Below are positions 40,116 through 49,378 of a stretch of DNA of 64,000 nt, piece after piece. This DNA comes from Aquabacterium sp. J223 (GTDB lineage Bacteria > Pseudomonadota > Gammaproteobacteria > Burkholderiales > Burkholderiaceae_C). A program made the position numbers and the translations under genes. A model generated the notes under the pieces. It ran no database searches, was not told the origin of the DNA, and worked only from the letters and a program-made list of their open reading frames with translations. Where the stretch lies: contig NZ_CP088297.1 in assembly GCF_024666615.1 (NCBI RefSeq), positions 2,728,001 to 2,792,000 on the forward strand. Reading direction: 5' to 3'. Every line of letters begins with the position of its first letter. Within the stretch, counting starts at the first letter, position 1.

Positions 40116-41111
40116 ATGGCCATCGACGCACTCCGACTTCGCCTGGAACAACGTGGTCAACGGCTGTGGGGGCGGCTGCCGCCGCGCCTGCGCGAGGGGC
40201 TGCACACCGGCTGGCTGGGCGTGCGGCTGTGGATCGCGCAGGACGCCGCCGAACTGGGCGCCTCCATCGCCTTCTACTCCATGTTCGGCCTGGCGCCGCT
40301 GCTGGTGGTGGCCATCTCGGTGGCCAGCGGCGTCTTCGGGGCCGAGGCGGCGCGCGGCGAGATCGTCGGCCAGATCGAGGACATGGTCGGCCGCGACGCC
40401 GCCCTCGCCATCCAGGAGATGATCGCCTCGGCCTGGAACAGCAACTCCGGCGGCCTCGCCGCGGCGCTGGGCATCGTCACGCTGCTGTTCGCGGCCAGCC
40501 GCGTGTTCGCGGCGCTGCGCACCGCGCTCAACCGCATCGGCCGGGTGGTGCCGCACGCGTCGGCGCTGACCACCTTCGTCCGCGCCAAGCTGGTGGCCAT
40601 CGCGCTGGTGCTCGGCTTCGGCTTCCTGCTGGTGGCGTCGCTCGCGCTGTCGGCGGCGCTGGCGGCCTTCACCTCGGCGCTGGTGCGCCAGGCGCCGATG
40701 CTGGCCGGCGTGCTGTCGCTGCTGGACGTGGTGGTGTCCACCGCGGTGCTGACCGCCGCCTTCGCCGCCTTCCTGCGCTGGCTGCCCGACGCGCCGCCGC
40801 ACTGGCGCTCGGTGTGGATCGGCGCGCTGGTGAGCGCGCTGCTGTTCTCCATCGGCAAGCACTTCATCGGCCTGTACCTGGGCCGCGTGAGCGCCACCAA
40901 CAGCTATGGCGCCGCGGGCTCCTTCGCCATCATCATGCTGTGGATCTACTACTCCTCGCAGATCCTGCTGCTGGGCGCGGCGGTGACCTGGGCGATCGAG
41001 GGCGTGCAGGCCGAGGACACGCAGGCGGTGGCCGCCCGCGCCGACGCGCTGGAGGCCGAGCGCCGGGGTGAGGCACCGCCCGCCGGCGGCGTGGCGACCC
41101 CCGTGCGGTGA
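40116..41111 (+). CDS. YihY/BrkB family inner membrane protein
   Basis: A 331-aa protein with the family's six membrane segments. Landmarks: ELGASIAFYSMFGLAPLLVV, the polar helix region FAASRVFAALRTALNRIG, FAAFLRWLPDAPPHWRSVWI, and the C-terminal RVSATNSYGAAGSFAIIMLW IYYSSQILLLGAAVTWA. Once called ribonuclease BN, these proteins have no proven activity; envelope or serum-resistance roles are reported for BrkB. The ATG at 40116 is favoured over 40062. The stop overlaps the mscS-type start by 4 bases. Confidence 0.92.
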   Translation: MAIDALRLRLEQRGQRLWGRLPPRLREGLHTGWLGVRLWIAQDAAELGASIAFYSMFGLAPLLVVAISVASGVFGAEAARGEIVGQIEDMVGRDAALAIQEMIASAWNSNSGGLAAALGIVTLLFAASRVFAALRTALNRIGRVVPHASALTTFVRAKLVAIALVLGFGFLLVASLALSAALAAFTSALVRQAPMLAGVLSLLDVVVSTAVLTAAFAAFLRWLPDAPPHWRSVWIGALVSALLFSIGKHFIGLYLGRVSATNSYGAAGSFAIIMLWIYYSSQILLLGAAVTWAIEGVQAEDTQAVAARADALEAERRGEAPPAGGVATPVR

Positions 41112-42223
41112 ACCCGCTGCCGGACCTGGAGGCGCTGCGCCCCTGGCTCACGCCGGCGGCCGTCGCGCTGGCCGCCGTGCTGCTGGCGGTGGTGGTGCAG
41201 CGGCTGGGCCGGGCGCTGCTGCTGCGGCTGTCGCGCCATGCGCCGCTGGGCGAATCGGTGCTGCTGCGCATCGACCGGCCGATGCAGTGGGTGCTGCCGT
41301 TGCTGGCGCTGCAAGCGGTGTGGCAGGGCGCGCCGTCGACGCTGCCCGGGCTCGACGGCGTGCGCCACCTGACGGTGCTCGCGCTGATCGCCGCCATCAC
41401 CTGGGCGCTGACGCGGGCGGTGCATGGCGTGGCCGACGCCGTGCTCAAGCGCCACCCGGTCGACGCCGCCGACAACCTGCACGCGCGCCGCATCCTCACG
41501 CAGACGCGGGTGCTGTCGCGCATCGTCGCCAGCGCGCTGCTGGTGGCGGGCATCGCCTTCATGCTCATGACCTTCCCCACGGCGCGGCAGTTCGGCGCCA
41601 GCCTGCTGGCGTCGGCCGGCGTGGTGGGCCTGGTGGCCGGCATCGCCGCGCGCTCGGTGTTCAGCAACTTGATCGCCGGCCTCCAGCTGGCGCTGACGCA
41701 GCCGCTGCGCATCGACGACGTGCTCATCGTTCAGGGCGAGTGGGGGCGGGTGGAGGAGATCACCGGCACCTACGTGGTGATGAAGCTGTGGGACGAGCGG
41801 CGGCTGATCATCCCGCTGCAGTGGTTCATCGAGAACCCGTTCCAGAACTGGACGCGCGACAGCGCGCAGATCATCGGCAGCGTCTTCCTGTGGGTCGACT
41901 ACACCACGCCGCTGGAGCCGCTGCGCGAGGAGGCCCGGCGGCTGGCCGAGGCCAGCGCGCACTGGGACGGCCGGGTCTGCCTGCTGCAGGTGACCGACGC
42001 CGACACCCGCGCCATGCAGCTGCGGCTGATCGTCAGCTCGGCCTCGTCCGGCCAGAACTGGGACCTGCGCTGCGAACTGCGCGAGGGGTTGATCGCCTTC
42101 CTGCAGCGCACCCGCCCGCAGTGCCTGCCCACGCTGCGGGTGGCGCTGCAGGACGGCTGGGAAGGGGCGGCCACGCGGGGCAGGGCGCCGCCGCCGGGTG
42201 CCACCTCGCTCAGCGCCCCGTGA
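41108..42223 (+). CDS. MscS family mechanosensitive ion channel
   Basis: A 371-aa small-conductance mechanosensitive channel that opens under osmotic downshock. Three to four TM helices lead into the pore helix FGASLLASAGVVGLVAGIAA RSVFSN, then the MscS beta domain (RIDDVLIVQGEWGRVEEITG), the conserved DERRLIIPLQWFIENPFQNW and the cytoplasmic cage domain. The GTG start at 41108 overlaps the yihY-like stop by 4 bases, so the two are translationally coupled. Its end overlaps the convergent glycosyltransferase gene by 14 bp. Confidence 0.93.
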   Translation: MNPLPDLEALRPWLTPAAVALAAVLLAVVVQRLGRALLLRLSRHAPLGESVLLRIDRPMQWVLPLLALQAVWQGAPSTLPGLDGVRHLTVLALIAAITWALTRAVHGVADAVLKRHPVDAADNLHARRILTQTRVLSRIVASALLVAGIAFMLMTFPTARQFGASLLASAGVVGLVAGIAARSVFSNLIAGLQLALTQPLRIDDVLIVQGEWGRVEEITGTYVVMKLWDERRLIIPLQWFIENPFQNWTRDSAQIIGSVFLWVDYTTPLEPLREEARRLAEASAHWDGRVCLLQVTDADTRAMQLRLIVSSASSGQNWDLRCELREGLIAFLQRTRPQCLPTLRVALQDGWEGAATRGRAPPPGATSLSAP

Positions 42224-43475
42224 CCAGGCCGTTGGCCCCGAGGCCGTGGGCGCCCTTGCCGCCGCGGCCGGCCAGCCCCGGCACCAGCGACTCGTTGGCC
42301 GCCGGCTCGGCGCCGTCGGCGTCGTGGAAGCGGCCCTGCCGCGCCAGCCGCTGCAGCAGCTCGCCGGTGCGGGCCACGCAGTCGTCGAGCGAGAAGCGCT
42401 GCAGGGCACGGCTGCGCGCGGCGCCGCCGAAGCGTTCGCGCAGGGCGGGGTCGCGCAGCAGCGCACGGGCGCAGGAGGCGATGGCGTCGATGTCGCCGGG
42501 GCCGGCCAGGTAGCCGGTGATGCCGTGCTGGACCAGTTCCGGCACGCCGCCGACCCGGGTGCCCACCACCGGCAGCCCGGCCGCCATGGCCTCCATCAGC
42601 GCCAGCGGCATGGCCTCGGTGTGCGAGCTCGACACCACGAGGTCCAGCTCGGCCAGCACCGCCGCCATGTCCGACTGCAGCCCGGCCAGGTGCACATGGT
42701 CCTGCATGTCGAACTGGCGCACGAAGCCGGCCGCCTGCTCGGCCATCGGGCCGGTGCCGCACATCACGACGCGGGCCTCGGGGTCGGTCTGGTGCACCAG
42801 CAGCATGGCGCGCAGGAAGGTCTCCGGCGCCTTCTCCCACGAGAGGCGGCCGATGAAGCCGATCAGCGTGGCCTCGGGGGCGATGCCGAAGCGCCGGCGC
42901 AGGGCGCCGTCGCGCACCCGGCGCGGCTGGAACACGCCGCAGTCGACGCCGTTGGGGATGAGGTGCAGCCGGTCGGGTGCCACGCCGAGGTTGAGCGCGT
43001 GCAGCTGGCTGTACTGGCAGACCACGCCGAGGTGCGTCTGGCCCAGCCGGTGCATCTCCAGGTCGGGGCTGCCGAGCTGCCTTCCGTGGTTGGTGAACAG
43101 CACCGGCACGCCGGTGAGCCGCCCGGCCAGGCCGCCCAGGAGGTGGGCGTTGTTGAGGTGGCAGTGGATGACGTCGACGCCCTGCGAGCGCACATAGGAC
43201 GCCGTGCTGCTGATCGACGCCCAGGCCGGGTCGTCGGGCATCGGCATGACCAGGATGCGCACGCCGGGCAGCCCCTGCAGCGACTCGCTGAACGGGCCCT
43301 CGTGCGGGCAGCAGACCGTGACGTCGAAGCGGTCCTTCGGCAGGGCGCGCACCAGCCGCTGCACGTAGGTCTCCATGCCGCCGACGATGGCGTTGCCGAC
43401 GACCTGGAGCACGTGGATGCGGCCACCGCGCCCGGCGGCGGCCTGGCCGATCGGCGTGCTGCTGGTCGGGCTCAC
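42210..43475 (-). CDS. GT4-type glycosyltransferase
   Basis: A 421-aa GT-B glycosyltransferase. N-terminal domain: IHVLQVVGNAIVGGMETYVQ, HCHLNNAHLLGGLAGRL, LIPNGVDCGVFQP; C-terminal nucleotide-sugar domain: LIGFIGRLSWEKAPETFL, ARVVMCGTGPMAEQA, and the E-x7-E motif SHTEAMPLALMEAMAAGLPV VGTRVGGVPEL. It is the last gene of the glycan cluster, 11 bp after the amidohydrolase gene. The GTG at 43475 has GAAAGGCG upstream; no ATG fits. Sugar and acceptor are unknown. Confidence 0.92.
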   Translation of the reverse strand: MSPTSSTPIGQAAAGRGGRIHVLQVVGNAIVGGMETYVQRLVRALPKDRFDVTVCCPHEGPFSESLQGLPGVRILVMPMPDDPAWASISSTASYVRSQGVDVIHCHLNNAHLLGGLAGRLTGVPVLFTNHGRQLGSPDLEMHRLGQTHLGVVCQYSQLHALNLGVAPDRLHLIPNGVDCGVFQPRRVRDGALRRRFGIAPEATLIGFIGRLSWEKAPETFLRAMLLVHQTDPEARVVMCGTGPMAEQAAGFVRQFDMQDHVHLAGLQSDMAAVLAELDLVVSSSHTEAMPLALMEAMAAGLPVVGTRVGGVPELVQHGITGYLAGPGDIDAIASCARALLRDPALRERFGGAARSRALQRFSLDDCVARTGELLQRLARQGRFHDADGAEPAANESLVPGLAGRGGKGAHGLGANGLVTGR

Positions 43476-43486
43476 GGCATCGCCTT

Positions 43487-44452
43487 TCAACAGCAGGTGG
43501 GCATCCAGCGCAGGCGCCCGGGCCGCGACGTGCCGCCCGCGGCGCGCAGGGCTTGCGCGCCACGCGAGGTGAGGGACGAGAACAGTCCGCCCGCGCGCGG
43601 GCCCGGCGCCTCGGCGGCGGGCGTCTCGCGCACCAGGCGCTGGGCCGGCGGCACCAGCCCCAGCCAGGTGGCGGCGGTGCGGAAGAAGATGCGCTCGCGG
43701 TCCTCGCGGCCGACCTCCAGCTGGTCGAGCAGGTCGACCAGCCAGCGCCGGCGTTCGGCGATGTGCGCGCCGTCGCAGGGAAAGAAGCAGTCGCTGCCGT
43801 ACTGCAGGCAGTCGGCACCGAGCACGTCGAGCGCCTTGCGCAGGACCTCCAGCCGGTAGGGCGGCGGCGGCCCGAAGCTGAGGTCGAAGCGGAACACCAT
43901 GCGCTCCGGCGGCACGCCGTGGATGCGGTCGATGAGGCCGACGGCGATGGCCTCGTCGCACCACGGCCAGCTGAGGTGCGCCAGCGTGACGCGCACGCCG
44001 GGGTGGTCGCGCAGCGGCTCGAAGCCGGCGGGACGGCAGAAGCGGCTGGAGCGGCCGTCGATGAAGATGCCGCTGTGGAAGAGCAGCGGCAGCCGGTGCT
44101 GCGCGGCCCGCGCGAACAGCGGCTGCACCCGGTCGTCTTCGGGCGACCAGCCGCTCGGGACCATCTTGATGCCGCGCAGCCCCGTCTCCAGGCAGCGGTC
44201 GAGGTCGGCGACCGCGCCGGGGTCGGCCGGGTTCAGCACCGCGAAGCCGACCAACCGGTCCTCGTGGCCCTTCACCAGCCCGGCCAGGTGCGCGTTGGCC
44301 CGCCGCAGCGAGGCCGGGTCGTGCATCGAGTAGCCGTTGTGCAGGAAGGGCGCGAGCAGCACGCCGATGTCGGTGTCGGCCTCGTCGAGCGCACGCAGCA
44401 CGCCCTCGGCCGTCTCGTCGCCGGTGCAGTGCAGGTGGGCGTCGATGATCAT
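43487..44452 (-). CDS. Amidohydrolase family protein (amidohydrolase_2 type)
   Basis: A 321-aa TIM-barrel metal hydrolase. Metal ligands are visible: DAHLHC at residues 4-9, the conserved GIKMVPSGWSPEDDRVQPLF, LLFHSGIFIDG, LAHLSWPWCDEA and the C-terminal Asp in YGSDCFFPCDGAHI. This is the 2-hydroxy- or amidohydrolase/decarboxylase subfamily often encoded with glycosyltransferases. The C-terminal 45 residues are Ala/Arg/Gly-rich and may be non-conserved. It lies 28 bp downstream of a glycosyltransferase gene and 11 bp upstream of another. Confidence 0.9.
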   Translation of the reverse strand: MIIDAHLHCTGDETAEGVLRALDEADTDIGVLLAPFLHNGYSMHDPASLRRANAHLAGLVKGHEDRLVGFAVLNPADPGAVADLDRCLETGLRGIKMVPSGWSPEDDRVQPLFARAAQHRLPLLFHSGIFIDGRSSRFCRPAGFEPLRDHPGVRVTLAHLSWPWCDEAIAVGLIDRIHGVPPERMVFRFDLSFGPPPPYRLEVLRKALDVLGADCLQYGSDCFFPCDGAHIAERRRWLVDLLDQLEVGREDRERIFFRTAATWLGLVPPAQRLVRETPAAEAPGPRAGGLFSSLTSRGAQALRAAGGTSRPGRLRWMPTCC

Positions 44453-44480
44453 GGCCGCCGGCGGGCTGCCGCGTCCTCCC

Positions 44481-45749
44481 TCAGCGGGCCGCGGCGGGCG
44501 CGATGAGCACCGCCTGCAACCGCGCCGCCGCCAGCGGATCGGCCACCGGGGCGAGGGCGCCCGGCAGGGTGTCGACGGCCATCACCTCGTCGTCCGGCAC
44601 GTCGAGCTCGGACAGCAGCGCCGCGCGCTGCGCCAGCACCTCGTCGATCAGCGACATCACCTTGCGGCTGGCGGCGTCCCACGAGTGACGGGCGACACAG
44701 GCGGCGCCCTGCCGCAGCCGGGCCTGCCGCTGCTCCGGCGTCTCGGCCAGCGCCGCGTCGCAGGCGGCGGCGAAGTCCTCGGCCGTGCCGGCGATGCGCA
44801 CCGCCTCGCCGTACAGCGTCACCACGTCCTTCACCGGCGTCGAGACCACCGGCTTCTCGGCGGCCAGGTACTCCAGCGTCTTGGTGGGGCTGATGTAGCG
44901 CGTGTGCTCGTTGAGGGCGAAGGGCAGCAGGCAGACGTCCCAACCGGCGACCAGCGCCGGCAGACGCTGGTAGCTCTGCTGGCCCAGCCAGTGCAGGTTG
45001 GGGCGCTGCGGCAGCTGCTCGGGATCGATCTTCACCACCGGACCGACCATGACGAACTGCCACTGCGGACGGGCATCGACGACCTGGGCGAGCAGCGCCA
45101 GGTCGAGCCGCTCGTCGATGACGCCGAAGAAACCGAGCCGCGGCGCCAGCAGGTGGCTCTGCAGCTTCTCGGCGGCCAGGTAGTGCTCGCAGTCGCGGGT
45201 GACGTGCTCGGGCGCGTAGTGCGCCACGTCCACCGAGCTCGGCAGGCAGTGCACGTTGCGGCCGAGGTCGCGCTTGGCCTCGTACAGGCTGGGCCCGCCG
45301 GTGAGCACGATGTCGGCGCGCTTGAGCAGGGCGGCCTCGCGCTGGCGCAAGGCCTTCGGTGCGTGCTTGAACGCCGCCAGTTCGTCCATGCAGTCGTAGA
45401 TGACGGCCTGCGGATCGAGCGCGTCCAGCAGCGGCAGCGCCATCGGCGTGTAGAACCAGGCCAGGTGCTCGGCGGGACCTTCGTCGACCAGCCACTGGTC
45501 GAGCAGACGGCGCAGCACCGGCATCTGGGCGTCGTCGAAGCCGCCACCGGCCAGCGGCGTGTGCGGCCGCAGCACGGTGATGCCGTCGCACACCGGCAGC
45601 TGCTCCAGCCAGGCGTCGCCCTCGCAGTGCACCGGCTCCTCGAAGAAGTAGACGGGGTGCTGCCGGCCCAGCCGCGTCAGCAGGTGCTGCGGCCGCTGGA
45701 AGACGAAGTCCCAGCGCAGGTGCGAGAAGACGATCAGCGAGGTGCTCAT
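44481..45749 (-). CDS. Glycosyltransferase (GT1/GT4-like)
   Basis: A 422-aa GT-B-fold glycosyltransferase. It starts MSTSLIVFSHLRWDFVFQRP QHLLTRL, a pattern shared by exopolysaccharide-type transferases, with YDCMDELAAFKHAPKAL, LTGGPSLYEAKRDLGRNVHC, LGFFGVIDERLDLALLAQVV, NLHWLGQQSYQRLPALVAGW DVCLLPF and the late TRYISPTKTLEYLAAEKPVV STPV. AGGA lies 8 bases before the ATG. The glycoside hydrolase frame upstream runs straight into this one without a stop, yet the Shine-Dalgarno marks an independent start. Confidence 0.9.
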   Translation of the reverse strand: MSTSLIVFSHLRWDFVFQRPQHLLTRLGRQHPVYFFEEPVHCEGDAWLEQLPVCDGITVLRPHTPLAGGGFDDAQMPVLRRLLDQWLVDEGPAEHLAWFYTPMALPLLDALDPQAVIYDCMDELAAFKHAPKALRQREAALLKRADIVLTGGPSLYEAKRDLGRNVHCLPSSVDVAHYAPEHVTRDCEHYLAAEKLQSHLLAPRLGFFGVIDERLDLALLAQVVDARPQWQFVMVGPVVKIDPEQLPQRPNLHWLGQQSYQRLPALVAGWDVCLLPFALNEHTRYISPTKTLEYLAAEKPVVSTPVKDVVTLYGEAVRIAGTAEDFAAACDAALAETPEQRQARLRQGAACVARHSWDAASRKVMSLIDEVLAQRAALLSELDVPDDEVMAVDTLPGALAPVADPLAAARLQAVLIAPAAAR

Positions 45750-47107
45750 GGCGGGCTTTCCTGGGTCGGTGGAATCGGGGGTGAGGTCGTGCGGCAGGCG
45801 GCGCTGCCACTGCTGCAGCGCCCGGGCGTAGGGCCGGCAGAGCACGCGGCCGGGCGGGCCGGGGGGCTTGCCGTGCTCGGTGGCCGCGGCGTCCCACAGG
45901 CCGCTGCGGTGCCAGTGGTCGAGGTTGTCCCAGTCGGGGCGGTCGACGACGGGGTACAGGCAGATGCCGGCCAGCGGCAGGCCCTGGCGGCGCACCCGCT
46001 CGACCTCGGCCGCCACCTCCTCCAGCCATTCGGCCCGGCCGACGCCGACATGGCTGGTCTCGGCGATGAGCAGCGGCCGGTCGTAGCGCTGCCAGGCGGC
46101 GGTGAGCAGGTCGCCCAGCGGCTTGCGGCGGGGGTCCTTCAGGTGCCAGTACAGGCGCCGTTCGGTCATGACCTCCCACTGGCCGGAGTGGTAGTAATTG
46201 ATGCCCAGCACGTCCAGCCATTGCGGGCCACCGCCGAGCTGGGGCTCGCTGCGGCCGGCGAGCATGTCCCACACCTGCCACTGGTAACCGGCCACCTCGT
46301 CGGCCAGCGGCTGCAGGTCGGGTCGGTCGGCCGGCGGCGCCACGTGAACCACCGGCTCGATCTGAAGGAAACGCACGCGCGGATCGACCTGGCGCATGGC
46401 CTTCATGGCGGCCAACGAGGCTTCGACCAGCCGGCACTTGATGGCATAGCCGCTGCGCGCCGAACTGGCCACCTCGCCATCGGCCAGCTTGCGGCCGCCG
46501 GGGGGCCGCCGGCCATGTTGTCGGTCTCGGACAGCACCCAGGCGACGAAGCTCACTTCGTTGACCGGCGTGACGATGGGCGGCAGGGCGTCGTCGTGCAA
46601 CGGCTGGAGTTCGCGGGCCACGGCCGCGGCGAAGGCCGCGAAGCGGTCGACGAAGTCCTCGTGCATCACGTGCAGGTCGTCCGGCATGCCGTAGTGCATG
46701 AGCGTCCACAGCGGCTGCACGCCTTGCCGCCGGGCCACCTCGGCCATGCGGTGCAAGCGGGCGAAGTCGTAAGCGCCGGGACTCGGCTCCGCCAGCCGCC
46801 AGCCGATGCTCTCGCGCACGCTGCGCAGGCCCTGCCGCGCACAGCGGGCGTAGTCGGCCTCGAGTCGATCGAGGTGGTCGGTGAGGGCCACCATGTCCAG
46901 TGGGTGGCCGCTGCCATTGCGATGGTCCGCGCCTTCGAAGCCGGCCATCCAGAACGACTGCAGGGACGGCGGCCCGCTCAACGCCACGCCTCCGCCGGGC
47001 AGGTGATGGGGCCGATGCGACGGGTCAGGCGCATGGAGGTCTGGCGGGTGGTCGGTGGAGGCACCGGCACCCTTGGGCAACTGGCGTACCGCACCGCACC
47101 AAAACAT
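45746..47107 (-). pseudogene. GH1/clan GH-A-like glycoside hydrolase, frameshifted
   Basis: A beta-glycosidase-like protein with the acid/base Glu in IVTPVNEVSFVAWVL and the nucleophile Glu in PLLIAETSHVGVG. The conserved start SFWMAGFEGADHRNGSGHPL and ARQGLRSVRESIGWRLAEPS lie in one frame up to NMAG; from RKLADGEVASSARSGYAIKC onward in another. The switch is at the G6 run 46500-46505; one extra G restores a single frame. That frame reads into the glycosyltransferase gene; a stop at 45746 (ATGA overlap) becomes available with a further one-base change near the G5 run at 45777-45781. The true start is uncertain (ATG 47107 used). It may be intact in the living organism. Confidence 0.75.
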
Positions 47108-47183
47108 CAGAAGCACGTCGGGCGGGGGCACGGGCCTTGCCGCGCGCTGGTGGCGGCACGACTCGCCGCATTTGGGAATGCCC

Positions 47184-47552
47184 ATGACCCGGACCGAACG
47201 ACCCACGCCGCCCGTCGCCCCCGCCGCGCCCGGCAACCCGCCGGGACGCCGGGCGGACGGCGCCGGCGAAGGCGAGGACCGGCACGGCACGGCGGACATC
47301 GACGGGCGCAGCAGCCAGCGACGCGACGACGCGCCGGAGCCGCGGCTGCCGCATGAACGGGACGAGTCGGCCGACAGCCAGCAGCACCAGGTGCCGCAGG
47401 TCACCCGGCAGGCTGCCGAGGACGTGGCCCGCGGCCTGCGCGACACCAGCCGGGCCGAGGCCACCGACCGCGCCTACCGGGAGCAGCAGCGCGACGACCA
47501 GGGGAGGGTGGACGACCGGCGGGGGGTGGACGACACCTCGCGTCGGGACTGA
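47184..47552 (+). CDS. Small acidic/polar hypothetical protein with an ERDES motif, 122 aa
   Basis: A highly charged, low-complexity protein: PLEV-free, with RLPHERDESADSQQHQVPQ in the middle and QVTRQAAEDVARGLRDTSRA then RDDQGRVDDRRGVDD at the end. Small ERDES-containing proteins are common near stress genes in Burkholderiales; their function is unknown and they look disordered. An in-frame ATG at 47178 would add MP. It is divergent from the glycoside hydrolase gene with a roughly 70-bp gap. Confidence 0.7.
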   Translation: MTRTERPTPPVAPAAPGNPPGRRADGAGEGEDRHGTADIDGRSSQRRDDAPEPRLPHERDESADSQQHQVPQVTRQAAEDVARGLRDTSRAEATDRAYREQQRDDQGRVDDRRGVDDTSRRD

Positions 47553-47837
47553 ACCCGGGCGAGCGCACGGTCGCCGACGCACTTCTTGCGGTAAGGCCAG
47601 CCAGGCTTGCCGGCAATCCACAGGCCTGCCTTACCGGTGCTGCTGCAAACGGCGCCTGGAGCCCCGTGAAGTGGTGCGTCGGATGAAGGGAATGCGCCGA
47701 CTTTCGAGAGGTTTCTTGAGCGAGCACGCGATGAATGAAACGTCTCGTTGCGCGGCTCACCGGCCGTGAGGACTTCACGAATCCCGGCATGGGTGTTGCG
47801 TTAAGGACCGCTTGAACAACACACGCAGGGAGAGTCC

Positions 47838-49283
47838 ATGAACGCACCCACGCTGCGCCTCGAGCACCGGCAACACCAGACGCTGACCCCGCGCCTGCAA
47901 CAAGCGGTTCGGCTGCTGCAGTTGTCGTCGCTCGACTTCGCGCAGGAAGTCCAGCAGGCGCTGGACACCAATCCCTTCCTCGAGGAGGAGACCGAGACCC
48001 CGGCCGCCGTGCAGGCCGCCGAGGCCGCGGCCGACCCGATCACCGCGCCCTGGGACTCGGCGCCGGAGATCATCAACGACACGGTGAGCGCCACCGAGCA
48101 GGTCTGGGAGCGCGACAGCTGGACCTCGACACCGGGCAGCGGCTCCGGTCGCGGCCATGGCGACGGCGAGATGGACGTGGTCGACATGATGGCCGCCGAC
48201 GTGTCGTTGCGGCAGCACCTGCACGGCCAGATCAACGTGACCCCGCTCTCGGCACGCGACCGCATGCTGACGGCCGTCATCATCGAATCGCTGGACGACG
48301 ACGGCTACCTGCGCATCTCGATGGACGAGATCCGCGAGATGTGCGAGGTGCAGCCGGCCGTCGACGACGACGAACTCAACGTGGCGCTGCGTCTGGTGCA
48401 GAGCCTGGACCCCAGCGGGGTGGCCGCGCGCGACGTGCGCGAATGCCTGCTGCTGCAATTGCGCGACACGGTCGACGACGCGGAGCGGGAGCTGGCGCAG
48501 CGCATCGTGACCCACCACCTCGACCGCCTGGCCATGCGGGACGTGCCGCACCTGTGCCGCGCCACCGGGGCCACGCCGGCCCAGGTGGAGGCGGTGTGCG
48601 AGCGCATCCGCCACCTCGACCCCCGGCCGGGCTGGCGCTTCGGTGCCAGCACCGCGCAGTACGTGACGCCGGACGTCATCGTGCGCAAGGCCAAGGGCAA
48701 CCGCTGGATCACGATGTTGAACCCGGACGTGGTGCCGAAGGTTCGCCTCAACCAGATGTATGCCGAGCTGTTCCAGCAGCACCGGGACTCCGGCCATGCC
48801 GAACTGGCGTCTCACCTGCGCGAGGCCCGCTGGACGGTGCGCAACGTGGAGCAGCGCTTCTCGACCATCCTCGACGTGGCCGACGCCATCGTGCGGCGGC
48901 AGCACCACTTCTTCGAGTTCGGGCCGCTGGCGATGAAGCCGATGGGCCTGCGCGAGATCGCCGAAGAACTGGGGCTGCACGAGTCGACCGTCTGCCGGGT
49001 GACCAACAACAAGTACATGGCCACGCCCTCCGGCGTGTTCGAGCTCAAGTACTTCTTCTCGCGCGCGCTGCCCACGCCCGGCGGCGGTGCCGCCTCGGCG
49101 ACCGCAATCCGCGGAATGATCCGCGACATGATCGAGGCCGAGAGCGCCACCGACCCGCTGAGCGACGCCCAGATCGCCCGCAACCTCGCGCGCCAGGGCC
49201 TGTCGGTGGCCCGCCGCACGGTCACCAAGTACCGGCAGATGATGAAGCTGCCCGCCGTGGAGAAGCGCCGCCGCCACGCTTGA
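47838..49283 (+). CDS. rpoN: RNA polymerase sigma-54 factor
   Basis: A 481-aa sigma-54. Region I is Gln/Leu-rich (LEHRQHQTLTPRLQQAVRLL QLS), an acidic region II follows (DTNPFLEEETETP to GDGEMDVVD), region III carries the core-binding and HTH parts (GLREIAEELGLHESTVCRVT), and the C-terminal RpoN box is ARRTVTKYR at about residues 459-467. The gene is not next to lptB, hpf or the PTS genes that usually follow rpoN, so it may be a paralogue or a relocated copy. It is followed by a strong terminator. Window partners for it are the NtrC-type activator and the -24/-12-like element at 26.7 kb. Confidence 0.97.
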   Translation: MNAPTLRLEHRQHQTLTPRLQQAVRLLQLSSLDFAQEVQQALDTNPFLEEETETPAAVQAAEAAADPITAPWDSAPEIINDTVSATEQVWERDSWTSTPGSGSGRGHGDGEMDVVDMMAADVSLRQHLHGQINVTPLSARDRMLTAVIIESLDDDGYLRISMDEIREMCEVQPAVDDDELNVALRLVQSLDPSGVAARDVRECLLLQLRDTVDDAERELAQRIVTHHLDRLAMRDVPHLCRATGATPAQVEAVCERIRHLDPRPGWRFGASTAQYVTPDVIVRKAKGNRWITMLNPDVVPKVRLNQMYAELFQQHRDSGHAELASHLREARWTVRNVEQRFSTILDVADAIVRRQHHFFEFGPLAMKPMGLREIAEELGLHESTVCRVTNNKYMATPSGVFELKYFFSRALPTPGGGAASATAIRGMIRDMIEAESATDPLSDAQIARNLARQGLSVARRTVTKYRQMMKLPAVEKRRRHA

Positions 49284-49342
49284 GGTGTCGTCAGCCGGGG
49301 TGCGGGCCCCTGACGCTGCGGTGAGTTCAAGTCCTGTATTCC

Positions 49343-49378
49343 GACGCCGCGCGGCCTGATGGCCCCGGCGTCTTTCTC
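49343..49378 (+). terminator. Rho-independent terminator of rpoN
   Basis: GACGCCG (49343-49349) pairs with CGGCGTC (49366-49372), with a nested GGCC-TGAT-GGCC stem, followed by TTTCTC. It lies 60 bp after the rpoN stop. Confidence 0.75.

Noticed and set aside
44337-46694. Plus-strand frame of 785 codons opposite the glycan cluster
   Set aside because: Antisense of the glycosyltransferase and glycosidase genes, with no domain.
45750-46709. Natural glycosidase-glycosyltransferase fusion protein
   Set aside because: The frames join, but the transferase has its own Shine-Dalgarno and ATG, and an ATGA-overlapping stop exists one frame away. I treat them as two genes with an indel, without excluding a fusion.
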